Assembly (NCBI GenBank): GCA_046565865.1
Contig: JBKHXU010000238.1
Span: 1 to 13,126 of the forward strand
Origin: JBKHXU01 sp046565865
GTDB taxonomy: Bacteria; Pseudomonadota; Gammaproteobacteria; Acidiferrobacterales; Sulfurifustaceae
Length of the DNA stretch: 13,126 nucleotides
Direction of reading: 5' to 3'
Positions 6,691 to 12,823 of the stretch are shown here, piece after piece. A model generated the notes under the pieces. The model ran no database searches and had not been told where the DNA came from. It saw only the letters and a list, made by a program, of their open reading frames with translations. The translations under genes and the position numbers were made by a program. Positions within the stretch are counted from its first letter, which is position 1. Each line of letters begins with the position of its first letter.

Positions 6691-7335
6691 ATGCAACCGT
6701 ACCAACGCGAGTTCCTCAGCTTCGCTGTCGAGTGCGAGGCGCTGCGCTTTGGCAGCTTTACGCTGAAATCCGGACGCGTGAGCCCGTATTTTTTCAACAG
6801 CGGCCTGTTCAACACCGGCGGCCGGCTCGCGCGTCTCGCGCGCTACTACGCCGAGGCGATCGTCGCCAGCGGGCTTGCGTTCGACATGGTGTACGGCCCG
6901 GCGTACAAGGGCATCCCGCTGGCGACCGCGGTCGCGGTCGCGCTCGCGGAGCGGCACCAGCGCGACGTGCCGTACGCGTTCAACCGCAAGGAGGCGAAGG
7001 ACCACGCCGAGGGCGGGCTCATCGTCGGGGCGCCGATCGCGGGACGCGTGTTGATCGTAGATGACGTGATCTCCGCCGGTCTTTCGGTGCAGGAGTCGGT
7101 CACGATCATCCGCCGCTTCGGCGGCACGCCGGCCGGTGTCGCCATCGCGCTCGACCGGCAGGAGCGCGGCAGCGGGGCACTCTCCGCGGTACAGGAAGTC
7201 GAACAGACATCGGGCCTTAAGGTCATCAGCATTGCGGATTTGAGCGTGTTGCGCGCATTCCTCGCGGCACGCCCGAACAGCGGCGAGCAGCTCAACGCGA
7301 TCGACGCCTATCGCCAACGCTACGGGGCGAAATAG
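6691..7335 (+). CDS. pyrE: Orotate phosphoribosyltransferase
   Basis: PyrE joins orotate to PRPP to make OMP, the penultimate step of UMP synthesis, in the cytoplasm. The 214-residue length is standard. Visible motifs are FTLKSGRVSPYFFN (K26), YGPAYKGIPLA (K73), the mobile catalytic loop NRKEAKDHAEGG (K100, K103, H105) and the PRPP-binding loop VLIVDDVISAG (120-130). In that loop the usual DDVITAGTA reads DDVISAGLS, so Thr is Ser and the following Thr is Leu. Both changes are mild; the aspartates are kept. The gene lies head to head with the exonuclease III gene across 75 bases, with a -10 element ending six bases before ATG and no Shine-Dalgarno. Confidence 0.97.
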   Translation: MQPYQREFLSFAVECEALRFGSFTLKSGRVSPYFFNSGLFNTGGRLARLARYYAEAIVASGLAFDMVYGPAYKGIPLATAVAVALAERHQRDVPYAFNRKEAKDHAEGGLIVGAPIAGRVLIVDDVISAGLSVQESVTIIRRFGGTPAGVAIALDRQERGSGALSAVQEVEQTSGLKVISIADLSVLRAFLAARPNSGEQLNAIDAYRQRYGAK

Positions 7336-7361
7336 GCGTAACCGTTCGCGCAGAACACGCT

Positions 7362-7378
7362 CGTGGCGGAGCGCCACG
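7362..7378 (+). promoter_or_regulatory. Hairpin overlapping the SRPBCC gene ribosome-binding site
   Basis: CGTGGCG (7362-7368) pairs perfectly with CGCCACG (7372-7378) around the triloop GAG. The only purine-rich Shine-Dalgarno-like bases (GGCGGAG) are inside it, and ATG follows at 7380. Such a stem would hide the ribosome-binding site unless it is opened by translation or a factor. It has no T-tract and is not a terminator for pyrE. Confidence 0.5.
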
Positions 7379-7379
7379 C

Positions 7380-7946
7380 ATGGTCGTCGTCTCGCACAGC
7401 GTCTACATCGATGCCCCGGTCGAGCGGGTGTTCGCGCTCATGGCCGATCCGGCGACGCGCACGCGACTCAATCCCCAAGTATCGGCGGGCTCGGCCAAGA
7501 TCGAAGGCGGCGGTCCACTTCGGGTCGGCAGTATCTGTCACTTCCGATTTTTCGTGCGCGGCCGCCCGGTCGAGTACCGCTCGCGCGTGCACGAGCTCGA
7601 ACCGTTGCGCCGCATTGTCTCGCTCGCCGAAGCCGCAGTGCCGTTCGAGGTATGCATCGAAACCGAACCCGACGGCAGCGGTACACGCCTGACACAGACC
7701 GAGCGCTTCGAACCGACTGACGCCATGCTCGACGACGCCATTCCGGATGCGCACAGCAACGCCGTGGTCAAACTCGCACAGCGGCTTTATCTGTTTTTCG
7801 ACACCGACAAGGCGCTCGAGCTGCGGCAACAGCAGGAAAAAATTTTGGCGGATCGACTGGAAACGAACATGGACACGTGGCTTACGGCGATCAAGCGCCA
7901 CCTGGAAGAGCGCTACGCCGCGTCGTCCGATTCGCGCTTCTCCTGA
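7380..7946 (+). CDS. SRPBCC (START-like/polyketide cyclase) family protein
   Basis: The product is 188 residues. The N-terminal MVVVSHSVYIDAPVERVFALMADPATRTRLNP has the classic SRPBCC opening, a strand followed by the PxExVFxxxxDP helix. Strands with GGxLRVGS and EYRSRVHELEPLRRIV follow, and a long C-terminal helix (about 145-180, KALELRQQQEKILADRL...). The fold makes a hydrophobic ligand-binding cup; the ligand here cannot be told. It follows pyrE by 44 bases and may share its transcript. Its last 34 bases overlap the end of the convergent bactofilin gene. The start at 7380 is chosen because the fold begins there. Confidence 0.87.
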   Translation: MVVVSHSVYIDAPVERVFALMADPATRTRLNPQVSAGSAKIEGGGPLRVGSICHFRFFVRGRPVEYRSRVHELEPLRRIVSLAEAAVPFEVCIETEPDGSGTRLTQTERFEPTDAMLDDAIPDAHSNAVVKLAQRLYLFFDTDKALELRQQQEKILADRLETNMDTWLTAIKRHLEERYAASSDSRFS

Positions 7947-8341
7947 TAGCGCACGACGCGCGACTTGCGCCGCATCTGGATCTCGCCGTCGTAGATCGCG
8001 CCGGCGGCAATGGCGATCACTGGGCTAGCGATATTGCCGCGGATGCGCGCGCCGACTTGCAGCTCAAGCTTCGTCTGCGCGGTGACGTTGCCGTCAACTT
8101 CGCCGGCGATGATGACGGTAGCGGCGGCGATATCGCCCGACCAGCGACCCGTGGCGCTCAATATCAACGTGCCGTCCAACATGCAGTCGCCTTCGACCCG
8201 ACCATGCACCAGATAGTCGCCGCTGCCTTCGAGCGTGCCGCGATACACCGCGCCCTCGCCGATGACGTTGGCGAAGTCGATCGCGTCGGTGGCGCGCCGG
8301 CGCTTACGGCGCCGCCAGGCGTTTAGTACGTTGAGATCCAA
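7913..8341 (-). CDS. Bactofilin (polymer-forming cytoskeletal protein)
   Basis: The 142-residue product has the bactofilin right-handed beta-helix core (about residues 26-122), recognisable from repeating short strands with glycines: VIGEGAVYRGTLEGSGDYLVHGRVEGD, VIIAGEVDGNVTAQTKLEL and GARIRGNIASPVIAIAAGAIYDG. Basic tails flank it (RRRKRRR near the N-terminus, RRKSRVVRYQEKR at the C-terminus), typical for membrane or wall-associated bactofilins. These proteins polymerise without nucleotide and guide cell-shape or envelope enzymes. The only initiation codon upstream of the core is TTG at 8341; an in-frame TAA lies 14 codons further upstream, so the start is forced. It ends inside the convergent SRPBCC gene. 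The partner and cellular role are not given by context. Confidence 0.9.
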   Translation of the reverse strand: MDLNVLNAWRRRKRRRATDAIDFANVIGEGAVYRGTLEGSGDYLVHGRVEGDCMLDGTLILSATGRWSGDIAAATVIIAGEVDGNVTAQTKLELQVGARIRGNIASPVIAIAAGAIYDGEIQMRRKSRVVRYQEKRESDDAA

Positions 8342-8408
8342 GGTGATCGTCTCGCTATCGTGGTGCGACTCGCTGGCACCTTAGCACATACGATTCCGGC
8401 AACAAGCG

Positions 8409-9158
8409 CTAGCCGACGATAAGCTTGGCGCCGACGAGGATCGTCACTAGCTCGAATGCGCGCTTGATCCAGCGGTTGCCCTTGGCGATCGCCCAGTGCG
8501 CGCCGAGATAGCCGCCGGCAAGCGAACCAACGAGCAGTGCCGGCAGCCAGCTCCACTTGATTTCGCCGAGCAGCCCGAGCGTAACCGCGCCGGCGCCATT
8601 CCAGAAGAGACCGACGAGCACGAGCGTATGCGCCACCGCGCGCTTGTAATCGAGGCCGAACCACTTGATGAGCCAGATGGTGCAAAACAGGCCGGTGCCC
8701 GAGGTGAGCGAACCGTTGAGCACGCCGATGACGAACAACACGAGGCCGCCAAAGAGATAACGCCCGCCTTCGCGGTTGATCGGCGTATGCGTCAACCCCA
8801 GCTCGCGGTTCAGCATCGAGTACGCGCCGATGCCGATGGTGAGCACGCCGAGCGAGACCTGGGCGAAGCGATCCGGTACGTCCAGTATGATCAGCGCGCC
8901 CAGCACCACGCCCGGCAGGCCGGCGGCAAGGATGAAGAGTGTGAGCCGGCGTTCCAGCGACTTCTCGCGCGCATGGCGCAGTGTGGCGCCGATACCGAGG
9001 GCGACGCTCGCGACCTTGTGCGTGGCCAGCGCAACCCCGAACGGCAGGCCGAGAAAGATCAGCACCGGAAATTGCAACAGCCCCGCGCCGCCACCGGAAA
9101 ACGCCGAAAATACGTTCGCCAGCAGCGATACCGCCAACAGCAGCAATTGCTCTGCCAC
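8409..9158 (-). CDS. TSUP family transporter (TauE/SafE, sulfite exporter-like)
   Basis: The 249-residue protein is an eight-helix-type integral membrane protein of the TSUP/DUF81 family. It has two halves, each with a signature: NVFSAFSGGGAGLLQFPVL (15-33) plus ATHKVAS (45-51), and LNGSLTSGTGLF (147-158) plus KRAVAHTLV (172-180). Family members export sulfite, sulfoacetate or other small anions. With an ATP sulfurylase about 1.7 kb away, sulfite handling is plausible but not shown. The start is GTG 9158, preceded by GGGGAGG at 9163-9169 with four bases between. The bactofilin gene follows by 67 bases on the same strand, so the two may be co-transcribed. Confidence 0.92.
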   Translation of the reverse strand: MAEQLLLLAVSLLANVFSAFSGGGAGLLQFPVLIFLGLPFGVALATHKVASVALGIGATLRHAREKSLERRLTLFILAAGLPGVVLGALIILDVPDRFAQVSLGVLTIGIGAYSMLNRELGLTHTPINREGGRYLFGGLVLFVIGVLNGSLTSGTGLFCTIWLIKWFGLDYKRAVAHTLVLVGLFWNGAGAVTLGLLGEIKWSWLPALLVGSLAGGYLGAHWAIAKGNRWIKRAFELVTILVGAKLIVG

Positions 9159-9184
9159 CGAACCTCCCCGGAATCGACCCGCGG

Positions 9185-9213
9185 ATTATGACACGGGCCG
9201 CTCCGCCGGTCGG
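9185..9213 (-). promoter_or_regulatory. Possible promoter of the TSUP gene
   Basis: On the minus strand CATAAT (9185-9190) is a five-of-six match to the -10 consensus. CCGACC (9208-9213), 17 bases upstream, is a poor -35. It lies 26 bases before the GTG start. The weak -35 makes this a tentative call. Confidence 0.35.
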
Positions 9214-9221
9214 GCGGCGGT

Positions 9222-9250
9222 TTGACGGTCCGACTTCGCCCGCCTATTTT
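9222..9250 (+). promoter_or_regulatory. Near-consensus sigma70-type promoter of the DUF4124 gene
   Basis: TTGACG (9222-9227) and TATTTT (9245-9250) are separated by exactly 17 bases, the best housekeeping promoter in the window. Transcription should start near 9257, giving a leader of about 34 bases before ATG 9291. It argues against using the TTG at 9222, which lies in the -35 element, as a start codon. Confidence 0.75.
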
Positions 9251-9290
9251 TAAGGGACCGTTTACGCCCTGCCCATTCGCCGAGATCGCT

Positions 9291-9941
9291 ATGCCGCTCA
9301 AGAAAAACTCGCTCGTTGTCATCGCCGGCCTGTTCGTCGCCGCCACCGCACCCGGGCACGCCGCGGCAACTCAAGACGGCGGGAAGATTCACAAATGCCA
9401 AGACGCGACCGGCAAATGGCATTACGGCGACACCGCGTCCGAAGCCTGCGCCAAATCCAAGATCACCATCATGAGCGAACAGGGCATCGCCAAGCGCGAG
9501 ATCGCGCCGCCACCGACCGAGGCCGACCTGCAACAGCGCGCGGATCTGAGGGAGCAAGAAGAGCGCGCGAAGGAGCAGGCGAAGCACGACGAGTTGCTGC
9601 TCTCCAGCTACGCCCATGAGGCCGACGTGCTGTACGTCCGCGACCGCAAGCTGTCGCAGCTCGAGTCCTTGATCAACGCGAGCGAGGAGACACTGAAATC
9701 ACTGCGCGCCGCACTGGCGCGCATGGAGACACAAGCCGCCGAGGAACAGAAGAGCGGCAAGGTATCGGAACAAACCACGAAAGGTTTGGAACAGACGCGC
9801 GCGCAGATCACCAAACACGAAGCGGCCATCGCCACCAAGCGAAAAGAACAGGACGTGGTGCGCGCACGCGCGGAGACCGACTTGGCTCGTTACCGCGAAC
9901 TCAAAAAGGCGCCGCCCCCCGCGGCATCGAAGAAACCGTAA
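9291..9941 (+). CDS. Exported DUF4124-domain protein with coiled coil
   Basis: The product is 216 residues. A signal peptide (MPLKK, hydrophobic SLVVIAGLFVAATA, cleavage near GHA at residue 24) precedes a DUF4124-like segment (KIHKCQDATGKWHYGDT, about 32-48) with a nearby second cysteine (C53). A long charged coiled coil follows (about 76-205, heptad-like with many E, K, R, Q and L), then a Pro/Ala/Lys tail. It should be periplasmic, perhaps binding cell wall or an envelope partner; function is unknown. The upstream frame to TTG 9222 is rejected because the promoter -35 lies there and the signal peptide starts at 9291. The gene converges on moaE with only 25 bases between stops. Confidence 0.85.
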   Translation: MPLKKNSLVVIAGLFVAATAPGHAAATQDGGKIHKCQDATGKWHYGDTASEACAKSKITIMSEQGIAKREIAPPPTEADLQQRADLREQEERAKEQAKHDELLLSSYAHEADVLYVRDRKLSQLESLINASEETLKSLRAALARMETQAAEEQKSGKVSEQTTKGLEQTRAQITKHEAAIATKRKEQDVVRARAETDLARYRELKKAPPPAASKKP

Positions 9942-9966
9942 CCGTCGGCCGCCGCACCGGCGCCGA

Positions 9967-10401
9967 TCACTCCACCTCCGGCTCGACCCAGCGCTCGCCC
10001 GCCGGCGTGCGCTCGCGTTTCCAGAACGGCGCGCGCGTCTTCAGCTCGTCGATAATGTAGCGACACGCGGCGAACGCCTCCGCCCGCCGCGCCGCCCATA
10101 CCGCCACTAACACGATCGGATCGCCGGGCTGCATGTCACCGTAGCGATGCAGCACCAATGCATCGACCAGCGACCAGCGCTCGATTGCGGTCTGCGCGAT
10201 CCGCACCAAATATTTCTCCGTCATCGCCGGGTAGTGCTCGAGGGTCATGGCGCGGACTGTGGCGCCCTGATTGAAATCGCGCATCGCGCCGACGAACACG
10301 GCGCTTCCCCCGTATTTGCCGCTCAGCGCCGGGTGCGCCGCTTGGTAAGCGGCCACTTCGGTCCACGGATCAAGCGGGTGGCCGATGACTTGCGCGCGCA
10401 T
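9967..10401 (-). CDS. moaE: Molybdopterin synthase catalytic subunit
   Basis: MoaE binds precursor Z (cPMP) and inserts two sulfurs delivered by MoaD thiocarboxylate to make molybdopterin. The 144-residue product carries FVGAMRDFNQG (R41), TLEHYPAMTEK, HRYGDMQPGD and the catalytic C-terminal LKTRAPFWKRE with K121 and K128, matching Lys119 and Lys126 of E. coli. The start at 10401 begins the conserved first strand. The frame stays open to 10473 but the extra residues are antisense-like to moaD and are not used. The gene begins one base after the moaD stop, the usual moaDE operon order. Confidence 0.96.
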   Translation of the reverse strand: MRAQVIGHPLDPWTEVAAYQAAHPALSGKYGGSAVFVGAMRDFNQGATVRAMTLEHYPAMTEKYLVRIAQTAIERWSLVDALVLHRYGDMQPGDPIVLVAVWAARRAEAFAACRYIIDELKTRAPFWKRERTPAGERWVEPEVE

Positions 10402-10402
10402 G

Positions 10403-10633
10403 TTAACCCCCGGTAATCGGCGGGAAGAACGCAACTTCGTCGCCATCCCGCACCGGATGATCGGCGCCGACATGTTCGTGGTTGACGGCGGCGAGGGTAT
10501 TCGCGGGCATGGGGCCGCCCGCCGCCCGGGACCAGACGTCGGCGACCGACTCGAGCCCGGCGGCTGACAGAACGATTTGATCTTTGCCGACCTGCTCGCG
10601 CAGGCGCGCGAAAAACAACACGGAAATACCCAT
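10403..10633 (-). CDS. moaD: Molybdopterin synthase sulfur carrier subunit
   Basis: This 76-residue ubiquitin-like protein has the typical opening SVLFFARLREQVG, the mid-part AVNHEHV, the DGDEVAFFPPITGG ending and, crucially, the C-terminal Gly-Gly that is adenylated and thiocarboxylated. It delivers sulfur to MoaE, whose gene follows with a one-base gap. Other moa/moe genes are not in the window, so the pair depends on genes elsewhere. The pathway serves molybdoenzymes; in a sulfur oxidiser a sulfite dehydrogenase is a possible client (inference). Confidence 0.96.
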   Translation of the reverse strand: MGISVLFFARLREQVGKDQIVLSAAGLESVADVWSRAAGGPMPANTLAAVNHEHVGADHPVRDGDEVAFFPPITGG

Positions 10634-10857
10634 TGAAAACCAGATTGGCGATGATCCTAGGCGGGATTAGAATACGCCGCGCCGCGATTGTCAGCAGCCA
10701 TTGGCCCGCTTCGCGTTCCGCGGCCACATAAGCACGTAAATAAGCGCTGTTTATAGACCGGCGCAGTAATACTGATTAGAGCCGACGGACTCAAATCGAT
10801 AGAGTCCCGCGGTTACGTTTGTCACATTCCGATAATCCGACAAAAGGGCCGAGAACT

Positions 10858-12066
10858 ATGCCAAAGCTAGTGAATCCCCACGGGGGCGGATCGCTCAAAC
10901 CGCTGCTGCTCGAAGGCGCCGCACGTACCGCCGAGCTGGCCCGCGCCAAAACCTTACCGCAGGTGAAAATGACGTCGCGCGAAACGGGCGACCTCATCAT
11001 GCTCGGCATCGGCGGCTTCACCCCGCTCGACGGCTTCATGACCAAGGCCGACTGGCAGGGCGTGTGCGACGGCATGAAGATGGCAAACGGCCTGTTCTGG
11101 CCCATTCCCATTACCCTCTCGACCGACGACGAGTCGGTTAAGGAAGGCGCCGACATCGCCCTCGTCGACGGCGAGACCGGCGAGATCATGGGTACCATGA
11201 AGGTGACCGATAAGTACACCATCGACAAGGCCCACGAGTGCATGATGGTCTACAAGACCACCGACACCGAGCACCCGGGCGTGAAGATGGTCATGGCCCA
11301 GGGCAAATACAACCTGGCCGGCCCGGTGAAGGTTCTCTCCACCGGCACGTTCAAGGAAGAGTACGGCGACCAGTTCATGACCCCGGCCGAGACCCGCGCC
11401 GCGTTCGAAAAGATGGGCTGGTCCCGCGTGGCTGCATTCCAAACGCGCAACCCGATGCACCGCTCGCACGAGTACTTGGCCAAGATCGCGATCGAGACCA
11501 TGGACGGCGTGCTGGTCCACTCGCTGCTCGGCGCGCTCAAGCCCGGCGACATCCCGGCCGAGGTCCGCTCCGAGGCCATCGGCGTGCTGATCAAGAACTA
11601 CTTTGCGCCGAACACCGTGATCCAGGCCGGTTATCCGCTCGACATGCGCTATGCCGGCCCGCGCGAGGCGTTGCTGCACGCCCTGTTCCGTCAGAACTAC
11701 GGCTGCTCGCACCTGATCGTCGGCCGCGACCACGCCGGCGTCGGCGAGTACTACGGCCCGTTCGACGCGCAGAAGATCTTCGACGAGATCCCGAAGGATG
11801 CGCTCGAAACGAAGAACCTCAACATCGACTGGACCTTCTGGTGCAAAAAGTGCGGCGGCATGGCGTCGCAACGCACCTGCCCGCACACGAAGGACGATCG
11901 CATCCTGCTGTCCGGCACCAAGGTGCGCGCGATGCTGTCCGAAGGCAAAGACCTGCCGGTCGAGTTCAGCCGTCCCGAGGTCGCGTCGGTGCTGAAAAAG
12001 TACTACGCGGGTCTTTCCGCCGAACAGAACGTGAAAGTGGAGCTGAAGGGTCACTCGGCGCGGTAA
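10858..12066 (+). CDS. sat: ATP sulfurylase (sulfate adenylyltransferase), dissimilatory type
   Basis: Sat interconverts ATP plus sulfate and APS plus pyrophosphate. In sulfur oxidisers it runs toward ATP, using APS from AprAB. The 402-residue homo-oligomeric type is shown by QTRNPMHRSHEYL (195-207) with the nucleotide-binding HxxH pair H201/H204, GRDHAGVG (289-296), and SGTKVRAML (352-360). A zinc-type cluster C329-X2-C332 ... C341-X-H343 near the C-terminus is characteristic of dissimilatory bacterial and archaeal enzymes. ATG 10858 is preferred over TTG 10819 because the family N-terminus begins MPKLVNPHGG. Codon use looks strongly biased toward C-ending codons, suggesting high expression. 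No aprAB is in the window. A strong terminator follows. Confidence 0.96.
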   Translation: MPKLVNPHGGGSLKPLLLEGAARTAELARAKTLPQVKMTSRETGDLIMLGIGGFTPLDGFMTKADWQGVCDGMKMANGLFWPIPITLSTDDESVKEGADIALVDGETGEIMGTMKVTDKYTIDKAHECMMVYKTTDTEHPGVKMVMAQGKYNLAGPVKVLSTGTFKEEYGDQFMTPAETRAAFEKMGWSRVAAFQTRNPMHRSHEYLAKIAIETMDGVLVHSLLGALKPGDIPAEVRSEAIGVLIKNYFAPNTVIQAGYPLDMRYAGPREALLHALFRQNYGCSHLIVGRDHAGVGEYYGPFDAQKIFDEIPKDALETKNLNIDWTFWCKKCGGMASQRTCPHTKDDRILLSGTKVRAMLSEGKDLPVEFSRPEVASVLKKYYAGLSAEQNVKVELKGHSAR

Positions 12067-12095
12067 GTCGCACGGTGCTAGCCGTCGCAGCATCG

Positions 12096-12127
12096 AGCCC
12101 GGGCAGGAAACTGCCCGGGCTTTTTTT
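12096..12127 (+). terminator. Intrinsic terminator of sat
   Basis: AGCCCGGGCAG (12096-12106) pairs perfectly over 11 base pairs with CTGCCCGGGCT (12111-12121) around a GAAA tetraloop. A run of seven T (12121-12127) follows. It starts about 30 bases after the sat stop codon and is a textbook Rho-independent terminator. Confidence 0.96.
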
Positions 12128-12277
12128 GTTGTCTGCAAAGCGCGACCACCGCGCTATTTCCGACTATCGGCCAAACTCGCCCTACGAGCGGCAAAAGTAA
12201 AACGAACTCTTAGTGGGTATCGTGAGCACGCTCAGGTATCTGTGGGCATCAACAATACTCAATGGAGGAGTCACTTT

Positions 12278-12672
12278 ATGCTCGGCATTAATCCATGGAT
12301 TTCCCGGGTCGTCGCTCACAGCCTCTATCGTTATCGCCCTTCGACAAGATTCAAACAATCCGCCCTTACGTGCCTTGCCGTGGCCGCAATGATAGTACCC
12401 GCGCACCGGCTTACTCCTTCAAGATCGATGGCCATACCATAATCAGCAACCAAGCTCTCGATCCAGTAAGACGCGCGATAGAAGGCGAAACTTTACGTTT
12501 ACTCAAAGGGCACGCAGTCAGATTCGCTTCGCTAACTCCATCGTGATGCCTTTCAGGGTGATGCCAAGCGATCGACAGCGGACAACAGTTCGACTCCACC
12601 GTCGTTCCGCCCGACCTCCAGAGGGATGGTAACGATGATGATGGCGAAGGGGATGATGAAAAAGACGACTAA
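12278..12672 (+). pseudogene. Possible frame-broken exported acidic protein
   Basis: A strong Shine-Dalgarno GGAGGAG (12264-12270) precedes ATG 12278 by seven bases. The 54-codon frame has a basic stretch (YRYRPSTRFKQ) and a hydrophobic segment (SALTCLAVAAMIVPA, 29-43) like a signal peptide, then ends at 12442. Near 12400 protein-like sequence seems to move to another frame: PAYSFKIDGHTIISNQ to a stop at 12546. After a second stop at 12559-12561 that frame reopens with QAIDSGQQFDSTVVPP and ends in an acidic tail, DGNDDDGEGDDEKDD, at TAA 12672. The ensemble looks like one small exported protein broken by at least one frameshift and two stops. Alternatively the 54-residue frame alone is a real small membrane protein. 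No family recognised. Confidence 0.35.
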
Positions 12673-12748
12673 GTGTGGCCAGGTTCGCCATCCTTCTCAA
12701 CCGCCACGCGATGATCGACGCTCGAATTTCTCTAACGAGTAGCGAATA

Positions 12749-12781
12749 CGCTCTAGGGTCGCATATCGCGACGCTAGAGCG
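12749..12781. other. Strong intergenic dyad
   Basis: CGCTCTAG (12749-12756) pairs with CTAGAGCG (12774-12781). Inside, after one G-G mismatch, GTCGC (12758-12762) pairs with GCGAC (12768-12772) around the loop ATATC. That is 13 paired positions in 33 bases. No T-run follows on either side. It lies 42 bases before the next gene and could be an operator, a 5' leader hairpin or the remains of a terminator. Confidence 0.55.
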
Positions 12782-12823
12782 CACACAGGTCCGCCATCTT
12801 CCGTAGGCACCTAGGCCAACCGC

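Larger units (their letters stand above)
12128..12823. other. Gene-poor, lower-GC stretch after sat
   Basis: About 700 bases with visibly more A and T than the rest of the window and no intact recognisable gene on either strand. It holds a small open frame with a strong ribosome-binding site that may belong to a broken gene (12278-12672), and a strong dyad (12749-12781). Minus-strand frames here (12182-12406, 12518-12784) have no convincing composition, start site or family resemblance. The change in composition next to a strong terminator suggests an insertion or accessory junction. Confidence 0.6.

Noticed and set aside
6616..7377. N-terminal extension of the exonuclease III frame
   Set aside because: The added residues are antisense to pyrE, and the family N-terminus (MRVISLNLNG) starts at 6615.
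7320..7901. 193-codon minus-strand frame over the SRPBCC gene
   Set aside because: The plus strand gives a clear SRPBCC domain. This antisense frame has no recognisable features.
10634..10857. Search for a promoter or riboswitch between moaD and sat
   Set aside because: Several AT-rich hexamers (for example TATAGA near 10752, TAATAC near 10767) lack a correctly spaced -35, and I see no conserved molybdenum-cofactor riboswitch core. I cannot support a call by eye.
10954..12138. 394-codon open frame on the minus strand
   Set aside because: Antisense to sat; the His/Val/Leu-rich translation is a shadow of the biased codon use of sat.
12749..12781. Dyad as an intrinsic terminator
   Set aside because: No T-run on either strand next to the stem and no intact gene ending just upstream.
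12518..12784. 88-codon minus-strand frame
   Set aside because: It spans the dyad and the acidic-tail segment, is His/Arg-rich and has no convincing start or family.
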